From JAJZQD01 sp021847735 (GTDB lineage Bacteria; Bacillota; Thermincolia; Thermincolales; UBA2595): a stretch of 10,031 bases of DNA. Where the stretch lies: positions 1 through 10,031 of the forward strand of contig DAHVYW010000077.1 in NCBI GenBank assembly GCA_027324025.1, given 5' to 3'. The notes below the pieces were generated by a model that was not told the DNA's origin, searched no databases, and saw nothing but the letters and a program-made list of their open reading frames with translations. The translations under genes and the position numbers were made by a program. This document shows, in pieces, positions 5,758 through 10,031 of this stretch; position 1 is the first letter of the stretch; the number at the start of each line of letters is the position of its first letter.

Positions 5758-7947
5758 ATGCAGTTATCAGAGCACCTAAATGAACCACAGATTAAGGCTG
5801 TAAGGCATTATGAGGGTCCCCTGCTGATTCTGGCAGGGGCCGGCAGCGGGAAAACCAGGGTTTTGGCATATCGGATAGGTTATTTAATAAGGGAAATAGG
5901 GGTATCCTCTTATAATATACTGGCAATTACATTTACCAACAAAGCTGCCAAGGAAATGAAAGAGCGGGTTGACCTGCTTATTGGGAGATCCGCCGAAACC
6001 ATGTGGATTTGCACATTTCATTCGGCCTGTGTGCGCATCCTGCGAAAAGAAATCGGCGCTCTTGGTTATGACACCAATTTTGTTATTTACGACAGTGCGG
6101 ACCAGCAGACATTAATAAAACAATGTTTGAAGGAGCTGAACATCGATGACAAGCGTTTTCCGCCGAGGGCCATGGCTGCGGGAATAAGCCAGGCCAAAAA
6201 CAGGCTTTTAGGGCCGCAGGCTTATGATAGTCAGGCCTATGATTACTTTCAACAGACCGTGTCCAAGGTGTATCAGCTTTACCAGGCCAGGCTAAAAGAC
6301 AACAATGCCCTGGATTTCGACGACCTGATTATGAATACCGTTACCCTGTTTGAGAAGCATCCAGAGATTCTTGAATACTACCAGAACAGGTTCAAATATA
6401 TTCTCATAGATGAATATCAGGATACCAACCATGCCCAGTACCGTTTAGTCAGGCTTTTGGCAGAGAAGAACAGAAATCTTTGTGTTGTGGGTGACGACGA
6501 CCAGTCTGTTTACCGCTTTCGGGGAGCCGATATCCAGAACATCCTTGATTTTGAAAGGGATTACCCCGAAGCCATGGTTGTACGCCTTGAACAAAATTAC
6601 CGTTCCACCAAAACTATTCTGGAGGCCGCCAACGAAGTAATCCGGCACAATTTTGGCCGCAAAGAGAAAAGACTGTGGACGGAAAACCCGGGAGGCTCCC
6701 TTGTTGCTTTGTTTTCAGCCCAGGACGAGCACCAGGAAGCCAACTATGTGGCCCGGGAAATAATTGAGGGTCACGACCTGCAGGGCAGGGTCTACCACGA
6801 TTTTGCGGTTTTGTATAGGACCAACGCTCAATCCCGGGTCATAGAAGAAATTCTGATGCGATATAACATTCCCTATAAAATAATTGGAGGCCTTAAATTC
6901 TACGAACGTAAAGAAATAAAAGATATTTTAGCCTATTTGCGGGTGGTCTCTAACCCCCTTGACGGCATTGGCCTGCAGCGGGTTATCAATGTACCGCGCA
7001 GGGGTATCGGAGATGCCAGCCTAGCTAAGGTTGCGGGGTATGCCCGGGAATGTGGGATAGGCATTTTTGCAGCCATGGAGCGGGCGGAATCAATTACCGG
7101 GCTCACCGCAAGAGTTGTCAAGCCTCTTGTTGAATTTGTCCGGCTGATTGAGGAATTAAGCGGTAGAAAGGGTGAATTGTCTGTCACGGCTTTAACCAGG
7201 GAACTGCTTGAAAGGTCCGGGTATCTCAAAGAACTGGAAGCGGAGCAGTCCATTGAGGCTCAGACGAGGCTGGAGAACTTGCAGGAATTTCTGACCGTTA
7301 CCGCTGAATATGATAAAAGCTCTATTGAGGGCTCCCTGGAAGAGTTTTTGGCAGGGGTGTCATTGGTCGCTGATATCGATAATCTCGATGAACGGTCTGA
7401 TGCCGCTGTCCTGATGACTTTGCACAGTGCCAAGGGCCTGGAGTTCCCGGTAGTGTTTATGATTGGCATGGAAGAGGGGATTTTTCCCCATTCCCGGTCT
7501 ATGCTGGAGGAAGCCGAACTCGAAGAGGAACGCAGGCTGTGCTATGTGGGGATTACCAGGGCCAGGGAAGAACTCCACATGGTCAGTGCATGGCAGAGAA
7601 CCCTATACGGCAATTTCATGCACAACCCGCCTTCAAGGTTTGTCAGTGATATTCCTGAGCACCTGATGCGGCGGGAAGGTATGGGATATGATGCTGAGGA
7701 AGCGGTGGCCGGGACGGCTGCCGGACGTCAAAAGAGTTATGAAAAAAAGGGGGCCAATGCCAGGCCCGCAAGTAGTGTGGTCGTTGGCAGTTACTGCCTG
7801 AGCGACAAGGTAGAGCATGCCAAATGGGGGCAGGGCGTGGTAGTGAGCGTAAAAGGGGAAAATGAGGATGCCGAAATCAGTGTTGCCTTTCCCGGACTAG
7901 GGATTAAAACACTGGTTGCTAAATACGCCCCTTTGAAGAAAATATAG
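5758..7947 (+). CDS. pcrA: ATP-dependent DNA helicase PcrA (UvrD/Rep family)
   Basis: A superfamily 1A helicase moving 3'-5' on single-stranded DNA. In Gram-positives it acts in repair, in rolling-circle plasmid replication and in clearing RecA and transcription conflicts. The 729 residues match the family length. The motifs are intact and in order: Q motif LNEPQIKAV near the N-terminus, Walker A AGAGSGKT with Lys32, Ia ITFTNKAAKEM, Walker B LIDEYQDTN with Asp218-Glu219, III VGDDDQSVYRFRGAD with Gln249, IV LEQNYRS ending near Arg282, V TLHSAKGLEFPVVF from 554, and VI EEERRLCYVGITRAR with Arg601. The last 55 or so residues (SDKVEHAKWGQGVVVSV onward) match the Tudor-like RNA polymerase-interacting tail of PcrA. 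The ATG has AGGGGAGG seven bases upstream. ligA follows after 42 bases, the familiar pcrA-ligA operon. Confidence 0.97.
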   Translation: MQLSEHLNEPQIKAVRHYEGPLLILAGAGSGKTRVLAYRIGYLIREIGVSSYNILAITFTNKAAKEMKERVDLLIGRSAETMWICTFHSACVRILRKEIGALGYDTNFVIYDSADQQTLIKQCLKELNIDDKRFPPRAMAAGISQAKNRLLGPQAYDSQAYDYFQQTVSKVYQLYQARLKDNNALDFDDLIMNTVTLFEKHPEILEYYQNRFKYILIDEYQDTNHAQYRLVRLLAEKNRNLCVVGDDDQSVYRFRGADIQNILDFERDYPEAMVVRLEQNYRSTKTILEAANEVIRHNFGRKEKRLWTENPGGSLVALFSAQDEHQEANYVAREIIEGHDLQGRVYHDFAVLYRTNAQSRVIEEILMRYNIPYKIIGGLKFYERKEIKDILAYLRVVSNPLDGIGLQRVINVPRRGIGDASLAKVAGYARECGIGIFAAMERAESITGLTARVVKPLVEFVRLIEELSGRKGELSVTALTRELLERSGYLKELEAEQSIEAQTRLENLQEFLTVTAEYDKSSIEGSLEEFLAGVSLVADIDNLDERSDAAVLMTLHSAKGLEFPVVFMIGMEEGIFPHSRSMLEEAELEEERRLCYVGITRAREELHMVSAWQRTLYGNFMHNPPSRFVSDIPEHLMRREGMGYDAEEAVAGTAAGRQKSYEKKGANARPASSVVVGSYCLSDKVEHAKWGQGVVVSVKGENEDAEISVAFPGLGIKTLVAKYAPLKKI

Positions 7948-7989
7948 TTATTGTTAGCATTCTCGTGAGCCTGAGGAGGGTCGATTTCA

Positions 7990-9984
7990 TTGGATAGGGT
8001 ATCAGCCGAAAGAGAGATGCGGAAGTTAGTTGACATGATTAACGAGCATAATTACAATTATTATGTTTTAGATAATCCCCAAATATCAGACACCGAGTTT
8101 GACTCCTTGATGAAACAGCTGGTTGCGCTGGAAGAGGCCTTTCCCGAGCTGTCCTCCCCTGATTCACCGACTCAGAGGGTAGGCGGCGCACCGGCGGCCG
8201 GGTTTACAACCGTGACCCACCTGGCGCCAATGCTTAGTCTTGGCAATGCCTTTAACGAACAGAATTTGCGGGACTTCGACCGGCGAGTCAAAGGGGGTTT
8301 GAGCGGAGAGCAGGTTGAGTACATTGTCGAGTTAAAAATTGACGGGCTGGCAATTTCCCTCCTATATGAAAACGGTTTACTTGTAAGGGGCGCCACGAGG
8401 GGCGATGGGGAAGTGGGAGAAGATATTACGGGGAACCTGAAAACAATTAACAGTATTCCCCTCAGAATTCAACGTCCCGTGGCACTTTTAGAGGTCAGGG
8501 GCGAGGCTTTTATGCCCAAAAAAGAGTTTGCCCGTCTCAATGAAGAGCGGGAGGAAGCCGGAGAGCAGACTTTTGCCAACCCCCGCAACGCCGCTGCAGG
8601 TTCATTGCGCCAGCTTGACCCGCGAGTTACGTCTTCCCGGGCTTTGGACGCATTTCTGTACGGGATTGGGCAGGCCAGGGGCCTGGATGTGACAGGCCAT
8701 ATTGAAGGTCTGAACGAATTGAAATCTTTGGGTTTTAAGGTCAACCCGCAAATTAAGGCTTTTTCCAATATTGAGGACGTTATTGATTACTGCCAGGAAT
8801 GGGCCGAAAAACGACATAACCTTCCTTATGAAATCGACGGAATGGTTGTTAAGGTTAACGACTTGGGGCAGCAGGCCGCCCTTGGGGCCACCAGTAAAAG
8901 CCCTAGGTGGGCCATTGCGTATAAGTTTCCCGCCGAAGAAGCGGAAACGGTGGTCAAGGACATTTATGTACGGGTTGGCAGGACCGGTGTGCTTACACCG
9001 ACGGCGTCCCTTAAATCGGTGAAGGTGGCCGGGTCTACTGTCAGCAGCGCCACTGCTCACAATGAAGATATAATCCGGGAAAAAGATATTCGGATTGGAG
9101 ACCATGTCATAATCCACAAAGCCGGGGACGTAATCCCCGAAATCGTTAGGGTACTGCCGGACAAGAGGATTGGTACCGAAAAGGTATTTTCCATGCCTGC
9201 CCTGTGTCCTGTATGCGGTATGGGTGTGCAGAGAGTTGAAGGTGAGGTTGCTGTCCGCTGCCCCAATGGTAAATGCCCGGGCCGGGAGCGGGAAGGAATT
9301 ATTCATTTTGTCTCCCGTGACGCCATGGATATAGAGGGTCTAGGACCTTCGGTAGTAACCGCTTTGCTGGAGGCAGGGCTTATCAATGACCCCGCAGACC
9401 TGTACTACCTGAAGTACGAGGACATTGTCAATTTGGAACGAATGGGTAAAAAGTCATCGGAGAACCTGCTTCAGGCCATAAAAAAAAGCAAATCCAACTC
9501 CCTGGCCCAGTTGATTTTTGCTTTGGGCATCCGGCTGGTTGGGGAACGGGCAGGGAAGATCCTGGCCGCCCATTTTGGTACAATGGAAAACCTGCAGGCG
9601 GCTACCGTGGAGGAGTTGACAGCTATCCCTGAAATCGGACCCAAGATGGCAGACAGTATTGTCCTGTACTTTAAAGAACCCGTTAACTTACTATTACTGG
9701 AGAGGCTTAGAGTGGCGGGAGTGAATATGATTCAAGCTGCGCCGGAGACCGGTGACCGGCCCCTGCAGGATAAGCAGTTTGTCCTCACAGGGGGTTTAAC
9801 CAGGTATTCGCGTAAGGAAGCCCAGGAAATGATTGAGAAGCTTGGCGGCAAGGTTAGTTCAAGTGTCAGTAAGAAAACCGACTATGTGCTGGCAGGGGAA
9901 GACCCTGGCTCCAAGCTTGACAAGGCGCAGGCCCTGGGGGTAAAAATCATCGGTGAAGAAGAGTTTGAAGAAATGGTGAGATAG
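7990..9984 (+). CDS. ligA: NAD+-dependent DNA ligase LigA
   Basis: Seals nicks during lagging-strand replication and repair, using NAD+ as AMP donor. The 664 residues cover the full family architecture. Domain Ia is N-terminal, with HNYNYYVLDNPQISD binding the nicotinamide moiety. The adenylation domain has the KIDG motif with active-site Lys116. It is followed by the OB fold, a four-Cys zinc finger (Cys406, 409, 424, 429), helix-hairpin-helix repeats (about 430-580) and a C-terminal BRCT domain (about 588-664, FVLTGGLTRYSRKEA onward). The Cys424-Cys429 spacing is one residue shorter than in E. coli LigA. The start is TTG at 7990, supported by AGGAGGG (7974-7980) nine bases upstream; the first in-frame ATG (8017) would cut into domain Ia. 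It lies 42 bases after pcrA and is presumably co-transcribed with it. Confidence 0.98.
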   Translation: MDRVSAEREMRKLVDMINEHNYNYYVLDNPQISDTEFDSLMKQLVALEEAFPELSSPDSPTQRVGGAPAAGFTTVTHLAPMLSLGNAFNEQNLRDFDRRVKGGLSGEQVEYIVELKIDGLAISLLYENGLLVRGATRGDGEVGEDITGNLKTINSIPLRIQRPVALLEVRGEAFMPKKEFARLNEEREEAGEQTFANPRNAAAGSLRQLDPRVTSSRALDAFLYGIGQARGLDVTGHIEGLNELKSLGFKVNPQIKAFSNIEDVIDYCQEWAEKRHNLPYEIDGMVVKVNDLGQQAALGATSKSPRWAIAYKFPAEEAETVVKDIYVRVGRTGVLTPTASLKSVKVAGSTVSSATAHNEDIIREKDIRIGDHVIIHKAGDVIPEIVRVLPDKRIGTEKVFSMPALCPVCGMGVQRVEGEVAVRCPNGKCPGREREGIIHFVSRDAMDIEGLGPSVVTALLEAGLINDPADLYYLKYEDIVNLERMGKKSSENLLQAIKKSKSNSLAQLIFALGIRLVGERAGKILAAHFGTMENLQAATVEELTAIPEIGPKMADSIVLYFKEPVNLLLLERLRVAGVNMIQAAPETGDRPLQDKQFVLTGGLTRYSRKEAQEMIEKLGGKVSSSVSKKTDYVLAGEDPGSKLDKAQALGVKIIGEEEFEEMVR

Positions 9985-9990
9985 AATAGG

Positions 9991-10031
9991 GGCAGGGAAG
10001 AGGCAGGTATATTCCTCCGAGCGGCAACAAC
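9991..10031. repeat. Palindromic dispersed element, copy 3, cut by window end
   Basis: Beginning six bases after the ligA stop, this 41-base stretch matches 4255-4295 of copy 2 with two differences; its last 29 bases (10003-10031) are identical to 4267-4295. It carries gagcggcaacaac after the left arm, so it belongs to the long form. The right arm is outside the window. It has the same orientation as the other two copies and lacks the gtctcaaaaga stem-loop that precedes copies 1 and 2. Confidence 0.85.

Noticed and set aside
8602..9306. A 234-codon open frame antisense to ligA
   Set aside because: It lies entirely opposite conserved LigA coding sequence with all key motifs, shows no recognisable domain, and is best explained as a codon-composition shadow.

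Overview
The window looks like chromosomal DNA of a spore-forming, menaquinone-using, low-to-mid GC Gram-positive anaerobe. The best guess is a clostridial lineage such as the Peptococcaceae/Desulfotomaculales. The reasons are a SleB-type spore-cortex hydrolase with LysM domains, a MenG methyltransferase, a GAF-GAF-HD-GYP protein, strong GGAGG-type ribosome binding sites, free use of TTG starts, and the pcrA-ligA gene pair. The taxonomic call is inference from gene content only.

Layout. 2-1456 (+) is the 3' part of a LysM/SleB cell-wall hydrolase whose N-terminus lies off the left edge; its visible beginning is a Pro/Thr/Ala linker built from 18-bp tandem repeats. It converges on menG (1606-2331, -). 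A palindromic repeat fills the gap between them. A 251-bp divergent intergenic region (2332-2582) separates menG from a GAF-GAF-HD-GYP gene (2583-4205, +). A 304-bp gap (4206-4509) follows. It holds a stem-loop, a long copy of the same palindromic repeat, and an extended -10 promoter for a TauE/SafE transporter (4510-5313, +). A small DUF1634-type membrane protein (5320-5679, +) is coupled to the transporter. A 78-bp spacer with a stem-loop containing a consensus DnaA box leads to pcrA (5758-7947, +), then ligA (7990-9984, +). A third repeat copy begins just after the ligA stop and is cut by the right edge.

How the genes fit together. pcrA and ligA are a replication/repair pair. The TauE/SafE and DUF1634 genes are a membrane transport pair. 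menG serves respiratory quinone synthesis, the HD-GYP protein serves cyclic-dinucleotide signalling, and the SleB protein serves spore or cell-wall remodelling. There is no sign of phage, insertion sequence, CRISPR or defence genes.

The least explained content is the dispersed palindromic element, seen three times, each just downstream of a stop codon. Its imperfect pairs, internal loop and terminal loop all look more RNA-like when read on the minus strand: A-C mismatches become G-U pairs, the internal loop becomes GGA/GGA, and the apical loop becomes GUAA. It also occurs in a short and a long form that differ by a 72-bp hairpin-bearing segment at the tip.
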